Part shown: in pieces, positions 5,169 through 5,180 of the stretch
Numbering within the stretch: the first letter of the stretch is position 1
Layout: the number at the start of each line of letters is the position of its first letter
NCBI GenBank assembly: GCA_020726085.1
Contig: DYTG01000115.1
Coordinates: forward strand, 1-5,180
Direction of reading: 5' to 3'
DNA from: Sulfurovum sp.
GTDB taxonomy: Bacteria > Campylobacterota > Campylobacteria > Campylobacterales > Sulfurovaceae
DNA length: 5,180 nt
The notes under the pieces: generated by a model
What the model was told of the DNA's origin: nothing
The model's database searches: none
The model's input: only the letters and a program-made list of their open reading frames with translations
Translations under genes and position numbers: made by a program

Positions 5169-5180
5169 ACAAAAGAGAGT

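Overview
The window looks like a piece of a Campylobacterota (epsilonproteobacterial) chromosome, of the Sulfurimonas/Sulfuricurvum/Sulfurovum type. The evidence is the close family resemblance of RlmN and PurB to that group, the AT-rich intergenic DNA, and compact gene packing. The assignment is inferred from remembered family sequences, not from a search. There are no rRNA or tRNA genes, CRISPR arrays, transposases or phage genes.

Layout. (1) 30-560 (+): a short nucleoside-phosphorylase-family protein. A consensus-like sigma70 promoter (TTGACA, 17 bp, TACAAT) overlaps its stop codon. (2) 614-850 (+): a 78-aa Phd/YefM-like antitoxin with no toxin beside it. (3) 861-1937 (+): rlmN, the radical-SAM 23S rRNA/tRNA adenine C2 methyltransferase. 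(4) 1930-2037 (+): a 35-aa single-span membrane protein overlapping the end of rlmN. Genes 2-4 look like one tightly coupled transcript. (5) 2117-3046 (-): an RluA-family pseudouridine synthase, converging on that transcript. (6) 3130-4461 (+): purB, adenylosuccinate lyase, divergent from gene 5 across 83 bp. (7) 4566-5168 (+): an exported LprI/DUF1311-type protein.

The most notable non-coding signal is a pair of identical 16-bp perfect palindromes, TGTTTCACGTGAAACA, at 2046-2061 and 2355-2370. This is the classical chromosomal parS centromere sequence bound by ParB. One copy lies in the 79-bp gap between convergent genes. The other lies inside the pseudouridine synthase gene, where it also encodes Leu-Phe-His-Val-Lys-His next to a conserved family motif. 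The window is therefore probably part of the chromosome's ParB-loading region, which usually lies near the replication origin. No parA, parB, dnaA or DnaA-box cluster is visible here.

Functionally the genes are mostly housekeeping: purine metabolism (PNP-like protein, PurB) and RNA modification (RlmN, RluA-family enzyme). The accessory or poorly understood items are the solitary antitoxin, the small membrane protein and the secreted cysteine-rich protein. No undescribed multi-gene defence or mobile system is evident.
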